DNA from: Planctomycetaceae bacterium
Lineage (GTDB): Bacteria > Planctomycetota > Planctomycetia > Planctomycetales > Planctomycetaceae
Reading direction: 5' to 3'
DNA length: 34,252 bases
Assembly (NCBI GenBank): GCA_023262145.1
Contig: JALRDR010000993.1
Span: forward strand, 1-34,252
Part shown: in pieces, positions 15,405 through 23,093 of the stretch
Numbering within the stretch: the first letter of the stretch is position 1
Layout of the letters: each line of letters starts with the position of its first letter
Position numbers and translations under genes: made by a program
Notes under the pieces: model-generated
What the model was told of the DNA's origin: nothing
Databases searched by the model: none
The model's input: the letters and a program-made list of their open reading frames with translations, nothing else

Positions 15405-17084
15405 ATGACTACGGATCCAGAAAACGCAGCGTCTTCAGTGCCGCCGTCGGCCGCAGAACCCACCGCATCCGCTGCCCCGACACAGCCTGAAACACAAACA
15501 TCTGCTCAGGCACCTGCCCAACAGGAACCTGCTGCCGAAGCAACGGCCGCACCTGTCGTTGAATCGGTGGCCGCAGAGTCAGCTGAAACCCCGGTGCCTG
15601 CAGAGACCTCAGCGCCCGCTGAGCCTGCAGCGCCCGCTGAAACGGTAGCGCCCGCCGATCCGCAGGCAACCGCAAAATCTGTTCCAGCGGAAACAGCACC
15701 GGCTGCGGCAGAAGGATCTGGAGCCCGTATTCGTGAACAGATGGCTGCAGCTACCGATGCGTTGCCGCAACCAGAATCCACGGTGCGTTCCACAGGATCC
15801 TCGGGTGCAGTGCAGATTCCGGCTGCCGATGATCTGGACGCCAGTCTGGAAGCTGAAATTGCAGCAGCTCAGGCTGGTGATGTTTCGGCCCCGACAGCAA
15901 CCCCTGTCGCCGGTCCCACAGAAGGGGCAGAGGGTGAAGCTTCCACTGAACTCTCCGTCGGTTCAAAGATCAAGGGTGTCGTGAACACGATTCACGGTGG
16001 AGATGTCTTTATTGACGCTGGCCTGCGACAGACCGTCGCTGTTCAGTCAACTCAGTTTCCCGAAGGAAAACTGCCTGCGGTCGGTGACTCCCTGGAAATC
16101 GTCATCGATTCCGTTGACGAACATGGGCTGATTCGCGGTCGTATCCCTCGCGCTCGTCATCGCGCCGCCGGCAACTGGGACGGTCTTGCCGTCGGACAGG
16201 TAATTGACTGCCATGTGACGGCTGTCAACAAGGGTGGCCTGCAGGTATCTGTCAGTAATCTTCGTGCGTTCATGCCTGCCAGCCAGGTTGAACTGGGTTA
16301 TGCCGGTGACCTCGAACAATACGTCGGTCAGAAAATCACTGCCCAGATTACCGAAGTCAATCCTCGGAAACGCAACCTTGTGGTCAGCCGTCGCGTCCTG
16401 CTGCAGGCGGAGCGAACAGAGGGTGAGCAGTCCTTCTGGCAGGAGGTTGAGGAAGGTCAGGAACTCCCAGGCGTCGTCAAGACACTCAAGGACTACGGCG
16501 CCTTCGTCAATATTGGTGCGGTGGATGGGTTTCTGCATATTGGTGAAATCAGCTGGGCGCGAATTAACCATCCCCGCGATGTACTCAGCGAAGGCCAGCA
16601 GATCATTGTCAAAGTGCTCAAGCTGGATCGAGAAAAAAGACGCGTCAGCCTCGGCATGAAACAACTGGGCAGCAACCCATGGGCCGACGCTGAAGGTCGC
16701 TATGCGGTGCAAAGTGTCGTCTCAGGACAAGTAACACGCCTTACCGACTTCGGAGCGTTTGTGGAGCTGGAGCCAGGGCTTGAGGGAATGGTGCACATCA
16801 GCGAACTGGCATGGCGTCGAGTCGGAAATGTCTCCGAAGTTCTTACCGCTGGCGAAACTCGCGACTTTATTGTCGTTGAAGTCGACCCTCGTCGACGTCG
16901 TGTTTCGCTCTCAGTCAAGGCACTCGAAAAACGCCCTGAAGAAGCTGCTCCTGCAGAACCGGCCGACACTGAAGATAATACTCCGGATGAACCACGCCGC
17001 CCGCGAAACCCCAATCTCCGTGGCGGAACCGGAATGGAATCCGGCGGCTCTGGACTGTTTGGGAATCCGTCAGACTTCAGTTGA
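15405..17084 (+). CDS. RNA-binding protein with four S1 domains and a long Ala/Pro/Glu-rich N-terminus
   Basis: 559 residues from ATG 15405 (CAGGA upstream; the in-frame TTG 15375 is less likely). Residues 1-180 are low-complexity, rich in Ala, Pro, Glu and Thr. Four S1 beta-barrels follow at about 184-247 (SVGSKIKGVVNTIHGGDVF), 258-331 (GLQVSVSNLRAFMPASQVEL), 350-420 (ELPGVVKTLKDYGAFVNIGA) and 438-508 (VVSGQVTRLTDFGAFVELEP). The tail (509-559) is charged and then Gly-rich. Repeats 3 and 4 are the most canonical (DYGAFV/DFGAFV, GFLHIGEISW/GMVHISELAW). Family roles are mRNA binding on the ribosome (S1/RpsA) or general RNA chaperoning. Ribosomal S1 usually has four to six domains without such an N-terminal extension, so rpsA is not asserted. 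Confidence 0.88.
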   Translation: MTTDPENAASSVPPSAAEPTASAAPTQPETQTSAQAPAQQEPAAEATAAPVVESVAAESAETPVPAETSAPAEPAAPAETVAPADPQATAKSVPAETAPAAAEGSGARIREQMAAATDALPQPESTVRSTGSSGAVQIPAADDLDASLEAEIAAAQAGDVSAPTATPVAGPTEGAEGEASTELSVGSKIKGVVNTIHGGDVFIDAGLRQTVAVQSTQFPEGKLPAVGDSLEIVIDSVDEHGLIRGRIPRARHRAAGNWDGLAVGQVIDCHVTAVNKGGLQVSVSNLRAFMPASQVELGYAGDLEQYVGQKITAQITEVNPRKRNLVVSRRVLLQAERTEGEQSFWQEVEEGQELPGVVKTLKDYGAFVNIGAVDGFLHIGEISWARINHPRDVLSEGQQIIVKVLKLDREKRRVSLGMKQLGSNPWADAEGRYAVQSVVSGQVTRLTDFGAFVELEPGLEGMVHISELAWRRVGNVSEVLTAGETRDFIVVEVDPRRRRVSLSVKALEKRPEEAAPAEPADTEDNTPDEPRRPRNPNLRGGTGMESGGSGLFGNPSDFS

Positions 17085-17203
17085 GACTACAGCCTGCTGA
17101 GCCTTTCGGGATGCGGGATCCTGCTTCACTGACATCAGCCCTCGGCCGATGCGCAGCCCGGTTGAAGAAGCGTTCGCCCGCGAGTCAGTTCTGGTGAGCC
17201 GTC

Positions 17204-18169
17204 ATGCCCGCGACCGAACTCCGCGAGTTTGAGATCCTAGAGACGTTTCGTGAAGGCACGGAATGTACCAGGTCGCTCGCGCGGCATCCGGATTACACCA
17301 CTCCCGTTCAGCTCATCGTCTTTGCCGGCAAACTTTCCGCCAACCCGGATTTTCGCCGCGGTCTCAAGACAGATCGCTCGATGCTCGAAATGCTGCGGCA
17401 TCAGGGTCTGGTAAATCTGCTGGGAGTCTCGGAATCCGACGGCACACTGTTCTGCTGGACAGAAGCCTGTGACTTTCCCACGCTGGCTCAGCAGCTTGAA
17501 GATGGCACGCCGCGATCAACAGACGACATTATTGAGATTGGCTGGCAGATCTGCTCCGCTCTGCAACAGGCGCATAACCTCGGAATTGTGCATGAGTTCC
17601 TTGCCGCAGATTTGATTCAAATCTCTGATTCTCTGCGTGTCTGCCTCGCAGACCTGGGTATCGCGCGCTGGCTGCATCTGGCTGTCGCAGCCGAAGCTGA
17701 CCCTTCCGAAATTGAGCCGCATGCACCCGCCCTGATCACCGTTTCGGTACTGGCCTCTCGTGAATCGGTGGAAAAGGATCTCTGCGACCTCGCGCGGGTG
17801 CTGCAGTTGCTCCTCGATCAGAACGATGACCAACAGCCAGCAGCTGTTGCACTCAGATCGCTGCTGCAACGAATCCTTGATGCCGATCAGCCACAGATTC
17901 CTCTGACAGCGCGGGAATTCCAGGGACGACTCGGAGAACTCCTGCTGGGCACCGATCAGCAGGAGATTCCCATCGTGGATGAACGTAATTCTGTCGTCGG
18001 CAGTCGTCGCTCCATCGTGGTGGAACTGTTTGAAAGTGACCAGCAGCGGCGATCACAGGCCCGCCATGGTATTCCGGCAGAATCTGCTCCTCGCCTGCAT
18101 AATCTGCCGGTCCTCGCACTGGTCGCCCTCGCCGTCATCATCACCATCATTGCCGTTGCAGTCCTGTGA
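17204..18169 (+). CDS. Membrane-anchored protein-kinase-like protein, probably a pseudokinase
   Basis: 321 residues resembling a Ser/Thr kinase fold, with one C-terminal transmembrane anchor (about 298-320, LALVALAVIITIIAVAVL). The catalytic loop aligns as GIVHEFLAADLIQI (127-140) against the canonical GIVHRDLKPENI: His130 is kept, but the Arg-Asp pair is Glu-Phe, the Lys is Ala134 and the Asn is Leu137. The metal loop DFG is DLG (150-152, in ADLGIAR). The ATP-anchoring Lys of VAIK appears replaced by Ile38 (PVQLIVF), and the Gly-rich loop is not recognisable. Loss of HRD Asp, VAIK Lys and Asn argues against phosphotransfer and for a scaffold or ligand-sensing role. It lies 119 bp after the S1-domain gene on the same strand. 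Relation to a catalytic kinase elsewhere is unknown. Confidence 0.75.
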   Translation: MPATELREFEILETFREGTECTRSLARHPDYTTPVQLIVFAGKLSANPDFRRGLKTDRSMLEMLRHQGLVNLLGVSESDGTLFCWTEACDFPTLAQQLEDGTPRSTDDIIEIGWQICSALQQAHNLGIVHEFLAADLIQISDSLRVCLADLGIARWLHLAVAAEADPSEIEPHAPALITVSVLASRESVEKDLCDLARVLQLLLDQNDDQQPAAVALRSLLQRILDADQPQIPLTAREFQGRLGELLLGTDQQEIPIVDERNSVVGSRRSIVVELFESDQQRRSQARHGIPAESAPRLHNLPVLALVALAVIITIIAVAVL

Positions 18170-18369
18170 ACGGCGGATCCGGCCGGTTCCCATTTCAGCT
18201 CTTTCGAAAAATCACCCCGGCGTCCTGACTTGAGTCAATTTCCAATTTTCTCAGCGAAAGCAGAATTCTAAGTTCAGAGCACATGACTCGCTTGTGCGTC
18301 AGCCGCATGGAAACGGCCACAGGCATCGCTCACCCTGGTACTCAATCCGTGTACTCGAGGAATGCTCTG

Positions 18370-19764
18370 ATGAGGACTCGTCTCAGAATCCTGATTCTGT
18401 TGCTCATGGCTCTCGTAGCCGCCCCGAACTCCGCCTTTGCCTGCGGGTTCTGTTCTCCCTTTCATTGGCTGTTCGGCTGTGGACTGCACCACGGCTATTA
18501 CCGTGGCGATGGTGGCTACAGTACCTGGCGAGTCATCGATGACTGGCTGGGGTACGGTTACATTCGTAACAACCAGGGTGTCTACGGTCACTATCCCGGC
18601 AACTGGTATCGCAACCTGCCACACCATCCGACGACAGGCCCCGGCGTGACCCCGGGCTGGATTCCACAGGCATCCGTCTATACTCCGTCCTGGAACCCGG
18701 CTCCGGCCTGGTCCGGCAATCCCCTCGGGTCTGGCTGGGGAATGGGCGGCTATGGCATGTATGGCGGCTATGGCATGTACGGGGGCTGGTCAGAATGCTC
18801 TGAATGCGATTCGTGTGGTTCCGATACGTTTTCCGCGCCAATGGAATCCTCCAGTGATTGCAGCTGCTCAGGCGGCTCGTCCGAGTTTCTGCCGCCCGCC
18901 GCCCCCCCCACTGACACCACAATGTTCTATCAGCAGCAGGCACAGCTGCCGCAGCTGATGAGCGGAGGATTCGCGTTGCCCGGCATGACCCCGCCGGCCG
19001 GGCCATGGCAGCCTGTCGGTCCCGGCATGACCCCGCAAGCCGGGCCATGGCAGCCCGTCGGTTTCGGCATGACCCCGCAGGCCGGGCCATGGCAGCTCGT
19101 CGGTTCCGGCATGACCCCGCAAGCCGGGCCATGGCAGCCCGTCGGTTCCGGCTGGCAACCGCAGACTGCGTGGCAGCCAATGCCTCAGCAGCCATGGACG
19201 ACGCAGCCAGCTTTGCCTCCGCAGCAGTCCGTCGCCTGGAATCCTCGCACTCCGTGGAATCCAGGAGCAGCAAACGCTGCACAGATGCAGAATCAGATGT
19301 CAATGAACTCAGATTTGCTGTCCGTTTCCAGCGGAGGCCCCGCCGCTCCGGTTCATGGCGCCGCGTCCGGCCTCATGCATTCACCTCACCTTGTCCCTGG
19401 CCTGGGCAACGGATTTCCGTCGCAGCAGCCACAACTGGCCGTTCAGCAGCCCGCTCAGAACCCATGGTCGCCGCGTACAGCATGGTCACCGGATCCGCGC
19501 ATGGCAGCCTACCGTCCAGCTCTGCCACAGCAACAGATGCTGGCTGCAATTCCGGTCGCCAACCAGGGCTGGAATACCGCCTTTCGACCGGCGGCTCCTG
19601 TGACCGCATGGGGGCAGCCCATGCCCACTGCTCCGACGCCACCCGGATACGCAGCTCCAGCTCCACAGCCTGCCTCACAGTGGGCTCAGGGAAATGTACC
19701 GGCTCGCACAATCTCTGCGACAAGATCGGCAATGCTGATCCGCTACCCGGGCGCTCTGCAATGA
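18370..19764 (+). CDS. Secreted Gly/Pro/Gln-rich repeat protein
   Basis: 464 residues, function not recognised. Start ATG 18370 is chosen for its GAGGAA ribosome site and a clear signal peptide (MRTRLRILILLLMALVAAPN, then SAFAC). The mature N-terminus has CGFCSPFHWLFGCGLHHGYY, a Gly/Tyr-rich stretch (GYGMYGGYGMYGGW), and a Cys-rich block (about residues 140-166: SECSECDSCGSD, SSDCSCSGG). Four tandem 14-residue repeats of the type PGMTPQAGPWQPVG occupy residues 204-259, and the rest is Pro/Gln/Ala-rich with WNPRTPWNP-like motifs. The composition suggests an extracellular, surface or matrix protein; the Cys pairs could form disulphides or bind metal. A strong terminator follows 40 bp after the stop. 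Planctomycete genomes hold many such low-complexity secreted proteins, so the role is open. Confidence 0.8.
   Translation: MRTRLRILILLLMALVAAPNSAFACGFCSPFHWLFGCGLHHGYYRGDGGYSTWRVIDDWLGYGYIRNNQGVYGHYPGNWYRNLPHHPTTGPGVTPGWIPQASVYTPSWNPAPAWSGNPLGSGWGMGGYGMYGGYGMYGGWSECSECDSCGSDTFSAPMESSSDCSCSGGSSEFLPPAAPPTDTTMFYQQQAQLPQLMSGGFALPGMTPPAGPWQPVGPGMTPQAGPWQPVGFGMTPQAGPWQLVGSGMTPQAGPWQPVGSGWQPQTAWQPMPQQPWTTQPALPPQQSVAWNPRTPWNPGAANAAQMQNQMSMNSDLLSVSSGGPAAPVHGAASGLMHSPHLVPGLGNGFPSQQPQLAVQQPAQNPWSPRTAWSPDPRMAAYRPALPQQQMLAAIPVANQGWNTAFRPAAPVTAWGQPMPTAPTPPGYAAPAPQPASQWAQGNVPARTISATRSAMLIRYPGALQ
18979..19146 (+). repeat. Four in-frame 42-bp tandem repeats
   Basis: Units at 18979-19020, 19021-19062, 19063-19104 and 19105-19146 each encode a 14-residue unit (GMTP-Q/P-AGPWQ-P/L-VG preceded by P, F or S). 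The DNA copies are nearly identical, including at synonymous positions, which indicates recent expansion. The repeat length keeps frame, so copy number can vary without destroying the protein. Confidence 0.95.
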
Positions 19765-19803
19765 ACCTCTCCTTCAGGGACTGCGGTCCTCCTGTCTGAA
19801 CAG

Positions 19804-19840
19804 CACACCCGGTCACCCCCCTGGCCGGGTGTGTTTCTTT
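19804..19840 (+). terminator. Rho-independent terminator after the repeat-protein gene
   Basis: A perfect 9-bp stem, CACACCCGG (19804-19812) and CCGGGTGTG (19825-19833), with a 12-nt loop, is followed by TTTCTTT. It lies 40 bp downstream of the repeat-protein stop codon and is the best intrinsic terminator in the window. Confidence 0.85.
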
Positions 19841-19907
19841 GTCCGGACCGCCTGTTATTCTGAGCCGCTCAGGAACCAGCAGTCGGCTCTTTCAGGAATC
19901 CACCTCT

Positions 19908-20279
19908 ATGGCACGCTGCGAACAGGGATATCTCTGCGACGTCTGCGGAGATGAAGTTGAGAATATCAGTGACAGTGATCTGTACCTGCGATTTGTAACC
20001 GGGCAGATCGCTTCCGGTGATCTGCTCGCTGCTCCCGAACGCCATCTGCTCTGTAATCCCTTCAATGCTCAGTTCATCGATACGGACGCTGTCCCGCGAG
20101 TGTACGCCAGCGGAGACTTCGATCGTCGACAACTGGATGATGAATACGTGCAGCAGCAGTCGCAGCTGCTTACTCGCGGCTGGCAGCGATTGCAGGAACT
20201 GGCCGCTCTGGAACAACCGATCCCGCTGGCAGATTATCCACTGCCGGAATTTCGCAGTCATGGTCGCAGCTCAGACTGA
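19908..20279 (+). CDS. Hypothetical protein with a conserved-looking CDVCG motif
   Basis: 123 residues from ATG 19908 (AGGA about 11 nt upstream). No known family recognised. Cys residues occur in CEQGYLCDVCGDEV (residues 3-16) and near residue 51 (HLLCNPFNAQFI), so a small metal site is possible. The middle is acidic and helical (SDSDLYLRFVTGQIASGDLL), and the C-terminal half is Gln-rich and probably helical (DDEYVQQQSQLLTRGWQRLQ). No signal peptide or membrane segment, so a cytosolic role is likely. It follows the terminator at 19840 and has its own start region. Its stop overlaps the convergent AlkA-like gene by 9 bp. Real coding is supported by start context and composition, not by homology. 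Confidence 0.68.
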   Translation: MARCEQGYLCDVCGDEVENISDSDLYLRFVTGQIASGDLLAAPERHLLCNPFNAQFIDTDAVPRVYASGDFDRRQLDDEYVQQQSQLLTRGWQRLQELAALEQPIPLADYPLPEFRSHGRSSD

Positions 20280-20903
20280 CGGTTCATCCGGAAGCTCCAG
20301 CGATCGCCACAGGTACCACGACGCCAGACTTCGTGCCGGTTTCCAGATCTCCGCCTGACTCTCGTAAACGGGTGGTTTTGCATCAGCCGCGATGCCGTAC
20401 AGCTTCTGCATGGCGTTCCGCAGCCCGAGGTCGTCGACAGCAAACACATCCGGACGTCCCAGTGAAAAGATCAGGTACATCTGAGCAGTCCAGCGGCCAA
20501 TTCCCCGCACCTGTATCAGTTCGGCAACGGCCGTCTCGTCATCACTCGCCGCAATACGACGAAAATCAATAACCCGCTCCAGAGTACAACGCGTCAGATC
20601 CCGCACATAGGACAGCTTCTGCGGGGATACACCAACCTCACGCAGCTGCTCATCCGATAATGCTGCCAGTGCTGCGGGAGTAATTCGCCGGCCCGGTACA
20701 AGCTCCCGTAGTCGACGATGAATCGTCTCTGCCGCCGATGTCGAAATCTGCTGCGAAATAATGGCCTGCACCAGCACCTGAAATCCACGCCCTCTGGGTT
20801 TGAGCCCAAATGCTCCGACACGACGGATGACCTCACCCAGAATTCGATCCCGGCGTCTGAGCGTTCTCAGGAGCCGATCCATCTGTTCTGCATCTGCAGC
20901 CAT
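20271..20903 (-). CDS. DNA-3-methyladenine glycosylase II (AlkA-type HhH-GPD protein)
   Basis: Base-excision repair glycosylase that removes alkylated purines. 210 residues, close to the catalytic core without the N-terminal domain of E. coli AlkA. Helix-hairpin-helix and catalytic loop: ELIQVRGIGRWTAQMYLIFS (129-148), then LGRPDVFAVDDLGLRNA, in which the Asp pair at 157-158 holds the catalytic Asp. The family's N-terminal stretch FQVLVQAIISQQISTSAAET (41-60) is also present. The start is ATG 20903 with AGGAG 9 nt upstream; GTG 20906 is an alternative. Its start overlaps the upstream HAD gene stop (TGATG), so the two genes are translationally coupled. The end overlaps the 123-residue plus-strand gene by 9 bp. 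Confidence 0.9.
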   Translation of the reverse strand: MAADAEQMDRLLRTLRRRDRILGEVIRRVGAFGLKPRGRGFQVLVQAIISQQISTSAAETIHRRLRELVPGRRITPAALAALSDEQLREVGVSPQKLSYVRDLTRCTLERVIDFRRIAASDDETAVAELIQVRGIGRWTAQMYLIFSLGRPDVFAVDDLGLRNAMQKLYGIAADAKPPVYESQAEIWKPARSLASWYLWRSLELPDEPSV

Positions 20904-21616
20904 CACTTGTTTCTCCTGCTGTCCCGATTCTCATCAGACCTTTCGCTGCAGGCATATTCCTGCAGCAATACCGTGAGCCGCTCGTCCTGCAGACTGTTCA
21001 CGCGCAGCTGAGCCCGTGAAAAGTCTCCGTAATCCGTATGCCGATTGGGAACTGCCACCACCTGCGCTCCTGCAGCAGCAGCAGCAGCGACCCCCGTCTC
21101 GCTGTCTTCCAGCACAAGCATCTCCTGCGGATCCACCCGCAGCCGTGCTGCCGCTTTCAGATAAATCTCCGGATGCGGTTTTCCCTGCACCACATCTTCA
21201 GCCGTCAGTACAAACGCAAAGCGGGAATACAGCCCCACCAGGTCCAGCAGCCAGCGCATGTATTTTTGCGGGGAAGATGTAGCGACAGCTCGAGGTAAAT
21301 GCAGGTCTTCCGTCAACTGCAGCAACCACTCCACTCCCGGCATGAGCTGTACGCGATCCGCAGCCAGTTCCTGAAAGATCTGCTTCGTCTCCTGCAGCAG
21401 TGATTCGATGTCGTCAGCAATCCCGGTTGCCTGCTTCAGCGCAGTAAATGCTTCCAGTGGTCGACGCCCGAGCATTGAGCGACGAATTTCGCGAGTCATT
21501 GTCAGGCCACGACGCTGCATCAACTGCTGGCCGGCATCCTCAAAAATGTCCTCGGTGTTCAGCATGGTCCCGTCGAGGTCAAAGACCACCGCCCGAATTC
21601 GCTCAAGTCTGCTCAT
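20903..21616 (-). CDS. HAD-superfamily phosphatase / beta-phosphoglucomutase-like protein
   Basis: 237 residues, cytosolic. Haloacid-dehalogenase motifs: VVFDLDGTMLNTEDIFEDAG (motif I, nucleophile Asp13 and acid Asp15), AVATSSPQKYM (motif II, Ser), VVQGKPHPEIYLKAA (motif III, Lys), LVLEDSETGVAAAAAAGAQV (motif IV). The helical cap inserted after motif I is the type seen in beta-phosphoglucomutase and phosphoglycolate phosphatase relatives, so a small phosphorylated sugar or acid is the likely substrate; the specific one cannot be told. ATG 21616 is preferred to GTG 21625. It is the first gene of a coupled pair with the AlkA-like glycosylase and divergent from moeA. The pairing hints at clean-up of damage-derived phosphorylated sugars, an inference only. 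Confidence 0.88.
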   Translation of the reverse strand: MSRLERIRAVVFDLDGTMLNTEDIFEDAGQQLMQRRGLTMTREIRRSMLGRRPLEAFTALKQATGIADDIESLLQETKQIFQELAADRVQLMPGVEWLLQLTEDLHLPRAVATSSPQKYMRWLLDLVGLYSRFAFVLTAEDVVQGKPHPEIYLKAAARLRVDPQEMLVLEDSETGVAAAAAAGAQVVAVPNRHTDYGDFSRAQLRVNSLQDERLTVLLQEYACSERSDENRDSRRNK

Positions 21617-21805
21617 GAATTCCACTCAGTTTCTTTCGCCGCGCCCCACCCGTTACCAGACCCTTCGATCACCCGCGGCATTCACGCTCTCCTTCTGGAC
21701 ACGGTCCGCCATTCCTGCAGAATACTCCTGCCGAATGACGATCGGAAGTCGGACCGGTTCCCGCTTCTCAACCTCCTGTATTTCCTTCTGCGGAAGTCCT
21801 CTGCA

Positions 21806-23035
21806 ATGCTCAGTATCCAGGCAGCACTCGACGCTCTGCCCCGCACTCCTCAACTTCTTCCCGCTGAAGTCTGCAGTCTGGATGTCAGCCATGATCGAAT
21901 TCTTGCCGAACCCATCATCGCCCCGGAGAATTCTCCGCCCTTCCCCAAATCGCTCATGGACGGATTTGCCGTATCCGCTGACACCCTGCTGGCAGCACCT
22001 GCGGCCGACGGCTTCGTGACGCTGGACGTTGTGGCAACCCTGCTGGCAGGTCAGATTCCTGAAATCACTCTGCAGGCAGGACAGGCAGTTCGCATCATGA
22101 CCGGCGCGGTGGTCCCCGCAGGTGCCTTCGCTGTCATCCCCATCGAACAGACACGCTTTGACGAAGCTCAGCCGGCAGAAGTCGGCCTGCAGCTGCAGCA
22201 ACTGCAGCAGGGAATGAACGTGCTCGCAGAAGGTGCCAATCTTACTGCCGGAGCCGTATTACTGGATCAGGGCGTCGCATTGCACCCCGGACGCATCGCC
22301 GCACTCGCCGAATTCGGGATTTCCGAAGTACCTCTGTACCGCCGACCACAGGTTGCCATCCTGCCGACCGGAGATGAAGTTGTCCCTTACACTCAACAAC
22401 CGCCACCCGGTCATATTCGTAACTCCAGCCAGCCCATGCTGGCTGCTCAGGCAATCGCCGCAGGTGCGGCCCCACGACTGCTTTCCCCGGTCCAGGATCA
22501 GCCACAGCAGCTGGCTGAATCCATCCGCACCGGACTGAAGTCCGATGTGCTGCTGTTGACCGGTGGCGTCTCCATGGGAACTCATGACTTCGTGCCGCAG
22601 GAACTTGAACGCGCCGGCGTGACGAAGGTGTTCCATGGCGTGCACATGAAACCGGGAAAGCCGCTCTGGTTTGGTCAGTGGGCCGATCAGAACCATACCT
22701 GCTATGTGTTCGGACTTCCGGGGAATCCTGTGAGCAGTCTGGTGTGCTTCGAACTGTTTGTGCGGCCACTGCTCTGCCGTATGCACGGGCTTCCCGACCC
22801 GCCACGTCATGCCGCACGGCTGACGGAACCGTTCATCGTCCGCGGGAATCGCCCTGTCTGTCAGCCGGCACACCTGTTCCTGCAGGATGGCGTACTGCAC
22901 GCCACTCCACTGCGCTGGACCATCTCCGCTGATCTCCATGCAATTACGTCGGCAAATGGTATGGTACTGCTGGATCCGCAACGATCAGTGCAGGATGACA
23001 CACTGATCGTGGACGCGTGGTACTGGTACCGCTGA
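21806..23035 (+). CDS. moeA: Molybdopterin molybdenumtransferase MoeA
   Basis: Inserts molybdate into adenylylated molybdopterin in the last step of molybdenum cofactor synthesis. 409 residues, full MoeA length. Motifs in order: PPFPKSLMDGFAVSAD (44-59), against the usual PPFDNSAMDGYA; GQAVRIMTGAVVPAGA (91-106); VAILPTGDEVV (184-194); GHIRNSSQPML (202-212); LLLTGGVSMGTHDFVPQEL (250-268); HMKPGKPLWFG (281-291); FGLPGNPVSS (301-310). The C-terminal domain IV (about 335-409) is present. RNSSQ and GTHDF replace the IYDTNR and GEADY seen in E. coli, so ligand details may differ. Start ATG 21806 has CGGAAG upstream. No other cofactor genes and no molybdoenzyme are in the window. Confidence 0.93.
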   Translation: MLSIQAALDALPRTPQLLPAEVCSLDVSHDRILAEPIIAPENSPPFPKSLMDGFAVSADTLLAAPAADGFVTLDVVATLLAGQIPEITLQAGQAVRIMTGAVVPAGAFAVIPIEQTRFDEAQPAEVGLQLQQLQQGMNVLAEGANLTAGAVLLDQGVALHPGRIAALAEFGISEVPLYRRPQVAILPTGDEVVPYTQQPPPGHIRNSSQPMLAAQAIAAGAAPRLLSPVQDQPQQLAESIRTGLKSDVLLLTGGVSMGTHDFVPQELERAGVTKVFHGVHMKPGKPLWFGQWADQNHTCYVFGLPGNPVSSLVCFELFVRPLLCRMHGLPDPPRHAARLTEPFIVRGNRPVCQPAHLFLQDGVLHATPLRWTISADLHAITSANGMVLLDPQRSVQDDTLIVDAWYWYR

Positions 23036-23093
23036 GCTGCCTGGAAAGCACATGCACCGTGCTCTGCTGCACCGTGCACCGCTGCAGTATCAG

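Noticed and set aside
16047-16712. 221-residue open frame on the minus strand
   Set aside because: Antisense to the S1 domains; no motif or start signal.
18533-19303. 256-residue minus-strand frame with tandem repeats
   Set aside because: Repeats are only the reverse of the 42-bp array inside the secreted protein gene, which has signal peptide, ribosome site and terminator.
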